DNA of 64,000 nucleotides from Takashimella koratensis. Taxonomy: Eukaryota > Basidiomycota > Tremellomycetes > Trichosporonales > Tetragoniomycetaceae. The stretch spans positions 310,001-374,000 of the forward strand of contig BCKT01000009.1 of assembly GCA_003116875.1 (NCBI GenBank), read 5' to 3'. Position numbers and translations under genes: made by a program. The notes under the pieces are model-generated. The model was not told where the DNA came from, did no database searches, and worked only from the letters and a program-made list of their open reading frames with translations. This document shows positions 24,656-35,758 of the stretch, piece by piece (position 1 is the stretch's first letter; every line of letters starts with the position of its first letter).

Positions 24656-26380
24656 ATGTCGTTCCTGTGCTTCTCTCGCCGACTCGACCGCCTCTTTGTC
24701 CCTGACTCCCATATGCCGGCTTACGAGCTCAACCCTGCGTGCCTCTTCGCTCCCACCCTTGACCACACTTCCCACGTCCCCCCGCTCAGCTTCAGGTTGG
24801 GACACAAGTACGCACCGGAGGTCCCTAACGTCCCCCCCTCCTCAAACTACGGCGAGATCGGTTCCGGCCGGCAGGTCACCCCACTCTCCGCCACGCTCTC
24901 CCCATACATGTCTCTCCAACTCGCAATGGTCCTTGTCAACCATAGGGTTCCTTTCCGCCCTTTCGAGGTCCGCCAATACTTCCCTGTCATCGACGCCGAG
25001 TACCCTCCCATGATTCCGCCGCCACAGTCCGAGTCCTTCTACACTCTCCAAGATCTGCCAATCCCTCGGCAGCCTCGGCCTAGTCCCGCTCGTCCGCCAG
25101 CGTGGGAATCCCGCGTCGAGCGGTTGCTCTGGTTCAAGACCCCCGGCATGACCGAGTGGCATATCATCTTCTTAGCCCAGATCATTGGGCGCCCGCCGCC
25201 TCGTGCAGCGCAGAGGGTGTACAAAGATGAGTTGATGAACGAGGGGAGTAGGAACTTGCTCGGGAACAGGGGAGATTGGGATTGCATCGAATGTGGCGCC
25301 ACCAGTAAGTACTGAAATGGGGTCTCGAACCCTTCTGAATGTGAAGCTGACCTTTTTAAGATTGGGAACGCAGACAGGCGTGCGTCTTCTGCTACCCATT
25401 GGACATATCCAACCTTTGTAAGTTGCTCCCCGGGACCAAATTCGTTACCCCAACTTACTGACACTTTCTCGTTCATCCATTTCCTGCATCGACCCACACC
25501 CGTAGGGAGCGCATGGAACGACATTCGCAGAGGACACCAGCGCTCCTCCTCGGCAATTTACAAGCCCCCGACGTTGGACGACATGCTCGAGTACGCCCTC
25601 ATGCTTCGAGACTTTGATAAGCTCGTGTTTCTCCCTCCTCACGTTGTCCATATCTTCTACACCATAAGAGACTGGGTGGAATACGATTTTGGGCGTGAGA
25701 TGGACGGGCAGGGTTGGGAACGTGTGACCCGAGAGACGAGAGCGCGGATCAACTTCCGCTCCAGGGAGCTCAAGAGGCAGGCGCGAGCCATGGTCCAGGC
25801 GCATATGGGAGGGCAATTCTACAACCCTTCCTCTACCGCGTCACTGTCGACACATGCGATGGTCGTCAACTACGCCCCGCCGGCGTTGGGGACCGCCTGC
25901 GCGCAGCTCCTCACCATCCGCCCCTTCACAGAAGAGATCATCTCTCTCCGCACCAAAGTGTCTCATAACCACGCGGAACAGGATCCCGAGGAAACGGGCG
26001 ATTCCGAGCCGATAATGACCGATGCTTTCCTGAAGCGACACCGGGCGTTTGTCGACTCGGGTTGGGGCGGGGCCAGGGGGAAGTCTGGTAGCGAGAACAG
26101 CGAGAGCTCGTCTACGTGCCCATCGATGAAGTGTCCACCGTTGACGCGAAGTCAAACAAGGACTGTCACTCCCATTGCCACCCCCGAGTCCATTGGGACT
26201 GCCGTTGAGGTGGCTCCGACCTACGTTCCAATGCCGACACCGTTGCTCACACCTCCTCGCGCTCGGCGCAGAGACGTCGCAGAGAGGGCTTACGCCCAAG
26301 GGCAGCAAGGATACAATTGGCCGATCCTGATGCACCCTCGCCCAATGGCCCCACTGCAGGACTGGGTATGGGAGATGTGA
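24656..26380 (+). CDS. RanBP2-type zinc-finger protein of unknown role
   Basis: Three exons: 24656-25304, 25361-25417 and 25506-26380, 1581 nt, 526 aa. The one recognisable domain is a RanBP2-type zinc finger, GDWDCIECGATNWERRQACVFC, with Trp208, Cys210, Cys213, Asn217, Cys224 and Cys227 in the expected spacing; the first intron splits the Asn codon. Such fingers bind ubiquitin or single-stranded RNA; the Asn and the Trp-Asp start resemble the RNA-binding type. The N-terminal 200 residues are Pro-rich with short hydrophobic segments (LSATLSPYMSLQLAMVLVNH). After the finger comes a helical region (TLDDMLEYALMLRDFDKLVFL) and a disordered Ser/Thr/Pro tail. The long leader suggests regulation. 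I cannot name an orthologue. Confidence 0.8.
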
Positions 26381-27906
26381 AGCGGATCCCGCTCTTCAAT
26401 GTCTCCAACCAACTCGATCGCCCTTGCCATGGAATACATTTTGGGTCGCTGCAGTCGCTCAAATAATCATTTACGCTATTATCCTTCTCTTTGTCTTCGC
26501 CTATGCTTCCACCTCTGTCTTCCGTGTTATTTTCATCTCGTTTCGACCTCTTTTACCGCCGACTAGTTTCACGACCTTGTCCGACCCGTTACTCAGAGTC
26601 TGTCTTCGAATACTCTCTGTCTCGGCGATCGACAATCAGTACCACCTCCCTGTCCACCCTGTTACTGTACACTCGCCGACTCATGTCTCTGTGTACCGTT
26701 ACGACTGGACTCGACTCGAGTCCCTTCACCAAAGAAATCAAAGGTTAATACAAAAACGATACCAAAAAACAATGCAAAATCCGCATCACAAAAAAACCGA
26801 ATAACACCAAACCACCGAAAAAAATCGCAAACACAAACGACCCAAAAAAAGCCATAAAACACCCAAAACACAAAGTTAACACCAAGACTCCACCACTCTA
26901 GGTTCACGGACTGGCGATCCTGCCTGCATCGGATCATGGTTCTGTACGATTTGATCTCTTCGTTGTCGTTGTAGGAACTCGGAAGGCTCGCTTGTCGGAC
27001 GGAGAGAACGTACCTCTGTGATCAGCTGTTGAGTGAGTGTTTCGTCGAGGCGATGAGATAAGTGTACGATTGCAGTGAAATAGATGTATTGTAGGATAGG
27101 TTTATTACTGTATGAGAGGGTTCGGACGAGGTGGAACGTCATGTATTATGTGTCTCTGAACGAGTTCTCAATGGAGACGGACAGAAAAATGGAATGACCA
27201 CTCGTTTGAATGAAGCGGCTGAACCAAACAAGTTTGAGTGTGCCAGGCAGTTATCACCGTGGCCTAGTCGCTCGTTGGTACGTTAAGAGCAGAGTTACAG
27301 GTATGAAGGCAACAGAGAGTTCATATCTATTAAAAAACGTAAACACAGCGAGGTATGTATAAGAAGAGAACTTTGGCGTTGACGTATGACGTTGGGTTGT
27401 TGGATTTTTGTTTCTTTCACTTTTGACGAGTCTTTTCTTCCGTCTGTTTTTGGGATTTTCAGATTTTCGTCCCTGTCATGGTCGAGGTGGCAATCAAAGG
27501 TCGAAACGTAAAAAAGGTGGAAGGGTGGCAAAGGAGGGATGAGGAGAAAGGAAAGGGAAAGGAGAGAGAGAAAGCCATCGTCTGAAACGTACAATACAGA
27601 TCTATCACGAGGAACACCAGTCGGTAGGTCTCGGCACACGAAGAGAAGGAAGCAAAAATAGAGTGAGAACAGGGGACATGACGTGACGACAAGTCGAGAG
27701 AAGATGAGGTTTCAGCAGGTCGAGATCGGCTGAGATGCGAGAGGGGGTTGGGGGGACGAGGAGCACGGGGGCCGAGCCGATCGCTAAAGTGAGAAAGGGC
27801 GTTGGGCGGTTACCGGTTACAGTTTTACAGTGATAATTGTCCATTACTACGATTCGATACTCGGATGTTCACAGTACAGTACAGTCAAAGAAATGATCCA
27901 TTTCTT
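26381..27906. other. Convergent spacer with A-rich tract and a doubtful small frame
   Basis: About 1.5 kb between converging genes. The segment 26750-26880 is A-rich on the plus strand. An 88-codon minus-strand frame at 26876-27142 (starts MTFHLVRTLSYSNKP) has reasonably protein-like composition and an internal possible donor (GTACGT), but no family is recognisable. A 126-codon plus frame at 26427-26804 begins with a hydrophobic stretch but lies in the likely 3' UTR. I would not call either a gene. Confidence 0.45.
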
Positions 27907-30812
27907 TTACTCCTGACCGAAACCAAGTGTCTCCTCGACGGCAAGGGTCAATTTCTGTTCGAGGGCCTCAAAAGACTTGTAAGCTGGCAAGTCGATACGA
28001 TTGAAACAAGTGTGCGATTTCGGCAATTGAGTGACTTCTCCTGCTTTCTCGATCGTGAATCGACGAGGACCGTCCGAACCTTGGAGGTCCTTGAAACCGT
28101 TGACGGGGATACGAGAGGTACCGGTGGTGAATTGCAAGAGACGAGATTTGCGCTCAGCTGGCCAGCCGCGAACGATCTTCCAGAACCACTCGACGACCTC
28201 GTCCGATGGGTTGTAGCCACGGTAGTCGGTGTGCTTCTGCCAATCGTCGACGTCGATCTCGGACATACCACCGATCAACAACTCAAGCTCGCGCTCGTCA
28301 AACACGTTGATGAGCTCTTGCGGGATGAGGTCGTTGAAGCCCATCATGAACGCCTCAAACTGCTCAGATACTCGTCGCGAGATACGATACTCGGTAACGA
28401 GGCTGAGGAAAGGCTATGTCAGCTAAGCCTTTGGAATAGCACGACCAACTTACTCTACGTAGTCCTTCTTGTTGTCCTGGGTGACCTCAATGTTGCGACC
28501 GTCCTCCTTGAGGTCGACGGTGACGACTTCACCAAAGTGCTCCTCGGTGATGGAGAACGTGTCCTCGATGACATCGGTGATATCGTTCTCGAGCATCCAA
28601 GTGAGACCGCGGTGAAGGCCCGAGTCGACCGACTCGAGATCGGCGAGTGTAATCTTCTTGCCGAGGATCATCTTGTAGAACGAGACGATAAAGTATGCGT
28701 CAAGGAAACGACGATGGAAGATACCGAGACCAACGCAGCGACCGATGAACTTGAAGTAGTTGAGGTGCTCTGGGTTGACGCCCGAGTTGGGGTTGATCTG
28801 AAGCGTGTAGTTGTCATGTGCCGAGTACTCGAACAGACAGTAGAAGGGGTTGAACATTTCGTGAGAGAGCAAGAAGAAGAACTCTCGAGAAACACCTCCA
28901 TAATCGAGACCCTCTTCTCCGTCGAACTTGATCATGAGACGCTTCTTAAGGTCGTTGGGGCTCTGGCGCATGATCTCCGTGTACGAACCCTCAAAGATGT
29001 TGTCACGCCCGACCTTGATGTGACACTGACCCGTGTTGGAGCGAAGGGCCGGCTGCGATCGGAAGTAGATGAGCTTGCGACGGAAGTCACGCTTGTACTG
29101 CGGGACGTTGGCGTCGAGAGACGACGGGAGACGCGGGTCGTCCCATGTGGTCGTCTTGGTGTTGTGGTCCACAAAGTAAACACGGGCAGTCGAGGTGAGA
29201 CGCATCTCCCAGCCAGAAGGAAGCGGGCCAAGCTGGCTGACCGTCTGGGGCTGGACAGAAAGACCGTTCTGACCAGGGGCGATGACACGCAACAGCTGCT
29301 GTCGGCGAGGGTCGACCCAAGTGGTCGTGCGGGTGTTGTGGTCGACGAAGTATGGGCGGCCCTCTGGAGTGAAGCGCTGCTCCCAGCCTGCGGGAAGCGG
29401 GCCCGAGCCGACAGTGGTAGCATTGGAAGCCGAGATGGTCGATGTTGCGTTAGTCGGGGTGTGCGAGCCAGTGTTCTGCTGAACATCCAGCATGTCGTCT
29501 GCGAGGGTGCGCTGGTTGTGGCGCGCTCGAGCCTCGCCAGTGGAGGTTGCATGTGATGCAGTGTTTGAGCTCTGGTCGCCACTTGGTCGGTTCCACGTGG
29601 TCGTGCGAGTGTTGTGGTCGACGTAATACTGACGGCCCAAGTGGTCGATTCTCCGCTCCCAGCCGTTGGGCAAGGGGCCAAGCTGGTCCGAATGTGAGTC
29701 GAACTGCTGGCCTGGGGCGTTGCTGCTGCCGATCTGACCGGTGGCTGCTGCCTGTGCGGTCGGGTTGACAGAGGGAGGCGCCGTTTGGTTAGCCGCGGCG
29801 GCAACATTGGTGCTGATGGGTTGAGGGACGGCAGCGGAAGGCGGGGCAACGATAGGGGTCTGGTTTGCAGGGCTCTCGGGCTCGGGGGAGGCGTTTGCTG
29901 GTCGAAGAGCAGAGCCAGAGGCGCCCGCCGTGTTGACCGAGATGGCCGAGCCGTTGTTGTTGCCCGCGAGTGCTGAAGTGTTGTTGACCGCGGTCTGAGG
30001 CGGCTGCGACGCGGGACCAGTGATCTGGGTCGAGAGGTAGACGATGAGCTTGCCGGCAACGGGGAGGTTGTCCGAGCCCTTCTTGAGCTCGCGAGTGATC
30101 ATTTCTGATGGTTAGCGTAGTACGTAGACTGTGCTCACCTTGACCACCGAGCTCAAGATCGAGCACGTCCGAGACCTTGACGTTGATGACGCCGAGGAAG
30201 CCCTGGTCTTGCTAGAGGTGGGTCAGTGGGGACTCTACACTTGACTCTTCTACACAATCGTGACCTACCTTTCTCTTGAACTTGCGCTGGTCAAAGATTT
30301 GTACTGCGACGATACTTGCATCCTTAACAGTGATGTCAAAGTTTTCGTTCCAGTATGGGTTGAGGGTACGGCGGATGACCGAGGTGGTGTGAAGCTGTTC
30401 GCCGTCGACGGTGACGATAGCGAACGGGTCGGGGACTCGAAGGAGGTCGCGCTTGATCAACGAGTCGGCGGCCACGACTGTGATGCGAAGTGGGAAAGAG
30501 CGGTGCGGGGATGCAGCGGAGGGAAGTGAGCGGTGGTGGTAGATGTCCAGGTCGGGTGTAGGGGACGGGGTGGGAGAGGCCATGGTGGCGACGAGGGAAG
30601 AGGGAGAGAGTTGGTGCATGAGAAATGGGATGGGCAGTGATGGATCAGTGCGGCGAGTGGGGGCGGGTGGGATGTGAGAAAGAGGATAAAGGAGGTGGAA
30701 TGGAGATAGATCATGAGTAGTCAGCTTATTGTGTTGCAAGCGGGGGGATGCTGAATCATCATGGGGTGGACTCACTTGTGATGCGGATCTTGCGCGTCCT
30801 GTTGGGATCCAT
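27907..30812 (-). CDS. RSP5: HECT E3 ubiquitin ligase RSP5 (NEDD4 family)
   Basis: Five exons: 30776-30812, 30269-30477, 30139-30211, 28454-30104 and 27907-28402, 2466 nt, 821 aa (yeast Rsp5 is 809). It ubiquitinates membrane cargo, transcription factors and others through PY-motif binding. An N-terminal C2 domain ([20 protein letters not shown], residues ~8-130) is followed by an Asn/Ala/Pro-rich linker and three WW domains at about 250-280 ([20 protein letters not shown]), 344-372 ([20 protein letters not shown]) and 402-430 ([20 protein letters not shown]). A complete HECT domain follows, with catalytic Cys789 in [14 protein letters not shown] and the usual acidic-aromatic C-terminus LGFGQE. 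An antisense open frame of 584 codons over this gene is a shadow. Confidence 0.96.
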
Positions 30813-32202
30813 GGCAACCGCGGGTAGGTCGTTACGAGTTGGCAATGGGCAATAGATGTTGGTGAGAATGAATGAGTGCGTGGATGCGGCGAGGTGGATG
30901 CACGAGGCGAATGATGGGCGAGACGGCGTTGTTGAGGGGGGTAAAGGCAGGGGAGGGGTGGGAAGGTAGGTTGGTGGGTTGGGCCGGTATGGGACGGTGT
31001 GGGAGGTGTGGGAGGTGTGGGAGGAGCGGGAGGTGTGCAAAGGGCGCTAAGTCAGCAAATACTCGACCGTGTCATTTTTTACGAGTGGGGCTTTGGACAA
31101 GCAGCGGTGAGTGAGGGAGAGAGAGATACGGACAAGTTTGCGCGGTTGGCGGCCTGCATGGTGGATGGGTGCCCGTGGGCTCGGGGCGGTGGTAGGTCTA
31201 TCGATACGCGGGGGCCGGGTGGTCGCGACGAGGATAGGAGGGAGAAGAGGAGACAGGTGACCGGGAGGTGGGAGGGAGCTGGGAGGTGGGTGATGGACGA
31301 GTGAGTCGAATGAGGATTGGATTGGATTCACAAAAGCTATGCTACGTCGGCACGGCTCGGAATACAACGGCGGAGATAGGAGAGAGTCACTCTACACCAA
31401 GGTATTAGAATCCAGGTGATAGGGATTAGGAATTGGTAATCCACAGGATTAGGAAGGGCAAGTAGTCTCACCTCTTGACTCGGAGCGGGTTTGCCGAAAC
31501 GGGCAAAAATCAACGGCCGCGGGGGACTGTGGTGAGTAAATAAAGAGACGAAAGGGAGGGGGGAGGGGGGACTATTTGTGGCGAGCACACATCATCGATC
31601 AGTGGTAAAAGCTGCAGGCACAAATCGATGACGTCCCCCGTGGTCATCCAGGTTACCAAACAACATCCATGGAAAAAAAAAAAGTCGCAGTGGGGGAAAA
31701 TCCCTCAGTGGTTCAAATCCCTCATGAGCTAGTCGGACGACTTGTCAATCTCGCTCGCGTGATGACTCCCAGGTCCCCAGATCCACAAGTTCCCACACCC
31801 CGGCACCTCCCCAGGCTTGTACCGAGGCGCCGCTCACCCCCTTATCCGCACTTGGTCAGCTGCCACCGACCACCAGTCAACGCTCACGTATCCACCTCGT
31901 CTATGCCGCAGCAACATGCTCACAGTCATGACTTCATCTCAATCCTAGGTGGTATGAACCGAGTCTCTTATCCCTTAAAAATCCTAAAATATACCAAAGT
32001 ATTGCCAACCTGAATCCGATATACAAGCCAAGAAGACCAAATCCAACATATACGAGTTTATCGACGAGAGTGATACCTCGCCTCGATTAGAAAGCAAGGC
32101 GACCCTACGCCCCTTGCAAAACACCATCCACGGAACCCTCTGTCCGCCTTTACTCCAAATTACAGGCTTCCTTCCGTACTGCTCTGAACCCCAATCCCTC
32201 GC
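30813..32202. other. RSP5 upstream region and MIF2 downstream region
   Basis: About 1.4 kb. The left two-thirds should hold the RSP5 promoter and leader; 30980-31035 is a run of GTGGGAG-type repeats. The right part is the 3' flank of MIF2. No protein-like frame; a tRNA cloverleaf was looked for and not found. Confidence 0.5.
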
Positions 32203-35130
32203 TCATCGCCTAGCCCCGATAGCCTTCCGCCGCTTCACCGGCTGCACTTCCTCCTCCTCCTCCTCCTCCTCATCCTCTTCTTCGTTACGTCGAACCGCAG
32301 ACTTCTTCCTCATGGAGGCCGGGGTCGGCACTTCACTCGGTGCCACGCTCGCTCGGCCCTTGTCCTCTTCGTGAGCCCGGATCTTGCGCGCTTGGGCAAA
32401 GAACAGCTGAGCTTCGTTGTTAGGCGAAACGTTCTCGATACTGTAGTGGTTGCCTAGGGACGTCGCGGGGGGAAAGAACAGATGAAGATCATTGATGAGA
32501 AAAGGAAATGAAACATGGTGGTCAGCCTTGAAAATACGAGTCGTTGCGAAAAAGACACCCTACTTACCTCGAGGGACCATGAACTGCCCTCCGATAGACA
32601 TGACAAAGCTCGTCTTGTGCACGACGACCTGCACCGCTCCCGAGATGACGTAGAACACCTAATACAATGTCAGTCATTTGCTCGACTCTCAACTGCTGCA
32701 TGGTCTATCCCCACAATCGAGCTACCTTCACTCCCTACTCACATAAGAATTGTCCTTGGATGGCTTGCCGGGCTTGCTTCCGCCGACCGGGATAAACACG
32801 ACCCCTGAGGCAATGAACACGTCCTCTCCAAAGATCTTCTGGTACATGAAATCGTGATCCTTGACCTGTTTTGGATTGAGGTGTGCTCTAGGCAATGCGA
32901 TGCCTACGATTGATGGGAAAGACAGCATGAAACCCGATCGTCAGCGTTTGCTCATTACCTCCACTGTAGCCTACTCACGCCTGTGCACTTCCGAGCCCGT
33001 TGCGAAATCCCTGACCAGACCAATTGGGTCTGTCCCATCGTCCCATCCTTCTTCTGGCGCCGTAGCAACGACACTGACTCCTCTCTCTGATGGCCTGACA
33101 CTGACGCTTCGCCCGCTCCTGCCCGTCCGAGCGCGGTTGTTGCGTGCCGCACCGAGCGGGGCCGTCGGCTCGGGAGCGACGTGTACGACCTCGGAGATCT
33201 CGGGGAGGACGTTGCCGCGTCGGTACTCGAATCGCTCGCCGCGCCACCATGCAAGAGGAGCGAAGTGGCGTCGACCCGATCGACGGCATTGAAAGTCGCC
33301 ATCGTACTGGTTCTCGTCCGAGGCTGGTAGGTTGAATGATCCGGGGAAAGTCAAAAGTGAACAAACGGTTTTGTGTCAGCAACGAGGACTTGGATGATCT
33401 GAACAGCCAACAGAGTTGCCAAGCAATTGACAAGTCATCTGCACCCAAACAAGGAGCTATCACTCACCCATTCCAATACCCGACGCTCTGCTACGCTTAG
33501 TGACCGCCGGCACTTGTCTAGGCTGAGACGAAGTTGCTCTTTCTCTTCGTTGTTGTTTCGCCTTTTCTGCCTTTGGCGGTCTCCCTCTTTTCTTCGGCTG
33601 CGGTCTCACTTCTTCTTCCTCTTCCTCTTCTTCCCCATCCTCATCATGTATCCGCTCTTCCACATCCTCGTGGACGTCACCTCCCATCTCACCATCCATA
33701 TCGTCGCCCACATCCCCGCCGTAACTATCTTGGAACGGGACGTTCCCTTCGTCGTCGTCCCCGTCGTCGTCGAAGCCTGGGTGCTCGGAATGCTCGTCAA
33801 ACGCAAGACCAGTCACGTTACCCGTAGTGACGTCGGCGTCGGCTTCGTCGTCGTCGCCGATATCGGTACGGCGGCCTATACTGCGACGAGCACTAATTGA
33901 CATCCTGTCTTCTGCGTCTCGGCCCTCTTCCACCGGTGCTGCAGAAACCACAGTCATATCCCCCAACTGATCCGCCGAGTCGTCTGCTTCCTCTTCTTCA
34001 TCCCCACGCGCTCCTGCCGCGGTACTCTGCCTGGCCGTGCTCGGGCGGGCCTGGACCGACTGACTCGCAAGGACGTCGTCGTCGTCCATCTCGTCCATTC
34101 CCGGCGGGATAGGTACATCCTCAATATCCACATCGCCCATACCCGTGACATCGGCGAGTTTGCGGCTGGCCGAGGCTGCAGAGGTGTTGGGTGTGGAGGA
34201 GTAGGCGACGCCAATGGTAGATTTACGTTTGGGGTATTTGGATGGAGAAGGGATAGTGTCGTAGTCGACCGAGGGGGAGGCGGGGGCAACTTGGCTCCGC
34301 CGAGGAAGGGAGACGGACGGTGGTGGGTCTGCAAAGGTCAGCGGCGTTCCACGTTTGGTGGGTCTTTTCAACTCACTGGTATCTGCGAAGAACGGGCCTG
34401 GTGTCGCTCGAGGTCCTACAATGTCATCATCATCAGCATCTGTCTCAATCGCCTTGACTCTCTCATTCATCTTCATTCTACCCAACCCAACTCGACTCGG
34501 ACTCACCAATATCAACCTCATCATCATCTACCAACAAATCCGCTGCAAACTCTTCTCCACTATCCCCATCCTCCAACTGACTCATCCTCCCACCTCTCCT
34601 CATACTTCGCGTTGTCCCTACTGTCCCTCCCGTCCCGGGTGTCGAAGGGTTGATCCGCCTCCCGCCCGGAGTACGGGTGAGCGCCGCCGAGAGGGATCGA
34701 GTGTGAGGTGCGTCGTTGGGTGATTTGAAGAATTCGTCGGGGTCTTCGAAACCGTCAGAGTTGCGGGGAACGTTCTTGGGCATCGGTTTCCCGGTGAACC
34801 TAAGGAGAAGGGGGAGAAGGGTGTTAGTGATTTGTGAGAACAAGGGTGAGTTGGGTGATGTGAGGTAGAGAGAGTGGATGATCAGATAATATTATGTGCG
34901 CGTTTCCCAGGCTCATGCAGAGAGCAGACCAGTAAAATACCACAGAAGAGGAGCGACATCACCTCTCTCAGCCCTAGACGACCCGTCTCAACGCATCCCA
35001 AGAGTACAAACTCATTCAACCCGCCTGGTGCAACTCACGTTCCCACTTCCTTTGGTCTCGCATTAAACGGGACATATTCCTTCTCGGCCGCCGGCCCCCT
35101 CCGTCGCCCCGGTGTCGTCGGCGCGGGCAT
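32203..35130 (-). CDS. MIF2: Inner kinetochore protein MIF2 (CENP-C)
   Basis: Eight exons: 35039-35130, 34507-34799, 34377-34415, 33468-34328, 32979-33323, 32743-32903, 32568-32658 and 32203-32453, 2133 nt, 710 aa with all phases matching. CENP-C links centromeric CENP-A nucleosomes to the outer kinetochore. The N-terminus carries the Mif2-like segment (KEYVPFNARPKEVG, then DGFEDPDEFFKSP). The middle is very acidic (poly-Asp and poly-Glu) and ends in an AT-hook, KKRGRPPK. The CENP-C motif is RRSGRRHFAPLAWW (R-R-S-x-R-x5-P-x2-W-W), followed by YRRGNVLPEISEVVHV. The C-terminal cupin dimerisation domain covers KDHDFMYQKIFGEDVFIASG through FMVPRGNHYSIENVS, and a Lys-rich tail ends the protein. 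The start at 35130 adds a first exon that restores the usual N-terminus. Confidence 0.93.
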
Positions 35131-35758
35131 CGTTAGTGCTTTGGTCGTGCTCGGAGGTCGTGTCTTCAGTGTCGGTGTCGGTTTCGGCGTTGATGTCGGT
35201 ATCGGTATCGGTGTCGCTGGATGGATGGATGAAGGGAAAAGGTAATGAGAAGAGGTGGGAGGGTGAATGAGTGGATGTTTGTGAGACGCGAAGAAAGAGG
35301 CTTGTTGACTTTTTCAGGGTAAAGTGCAAGGCTTACAAGGCCAAGGAAGGGTTTTTGCTATTTTCACACACCGGTGAGAGGGTCAGGGACTGCACATGGG
35401 GGAAATATATGACCTCGTCGCGTGAGTTTTTGGCACACGAGTGCGAGGTTGCAAGGGATAGAATAGGGATGAGTAAATGAATGCAGACGATGGATTACCC
35501 ATGATGTGAGTTGTAAGATGGAGATTGTGCATGCGTGAGAAAAGTATCTGAAATGCACAATGGGTGTGCGATTGTATGTATATGCAACCAAGTCGGTGGA
35601 CCCATGACTATCCCAACATCTACTGAACAACGCCCCAGCGTCTCTGCTCGCTCTCCTCGGACTATAGGTACTCCCTCTCCACATTCGCCTACATGCACGT
35701 CCGATCGACCTTCTCGATCATCTCGGCCGTCTCGACATCCTCTCGTGCCAGCGCCGTG
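35131..35758. other. MIF2 upstream region and PRO1 3' flank
   Basis: About 630 nt between two minus-strand genes, so it holds the MIF2 promoter and PRO1 terminator. A GGTATC/GGTGTC repeat lies at 35165-35215. No gene seen. Confidence 0.5.

Noticed and set aside
26427..26804. 126-codon plus frame beginning with a hydrophobic stretch (possible membrane peptide)
   Set aside because: Immediately downstream of the RanBP2-finger gene, most likely its 3' UTR; rest of the frame is not protein-like and ends in A-rich sequence.
26876..27142. 88-codon minus frame (MTFHLVRTLSYSNKP...)
   Set aside because: Composition is plausible, but no family is recognisable and no supporting splice or promoter signal is clear; left as a note.
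27802..29556. 584-codon plus-strand open frame
   Set aside because: Exactly antisense to the RSP5 HECT exon; composition (Val/Leu/Asp/Glu/Arg-rich, no domain) is that of a shadow frame over codon-biased coding DNA.
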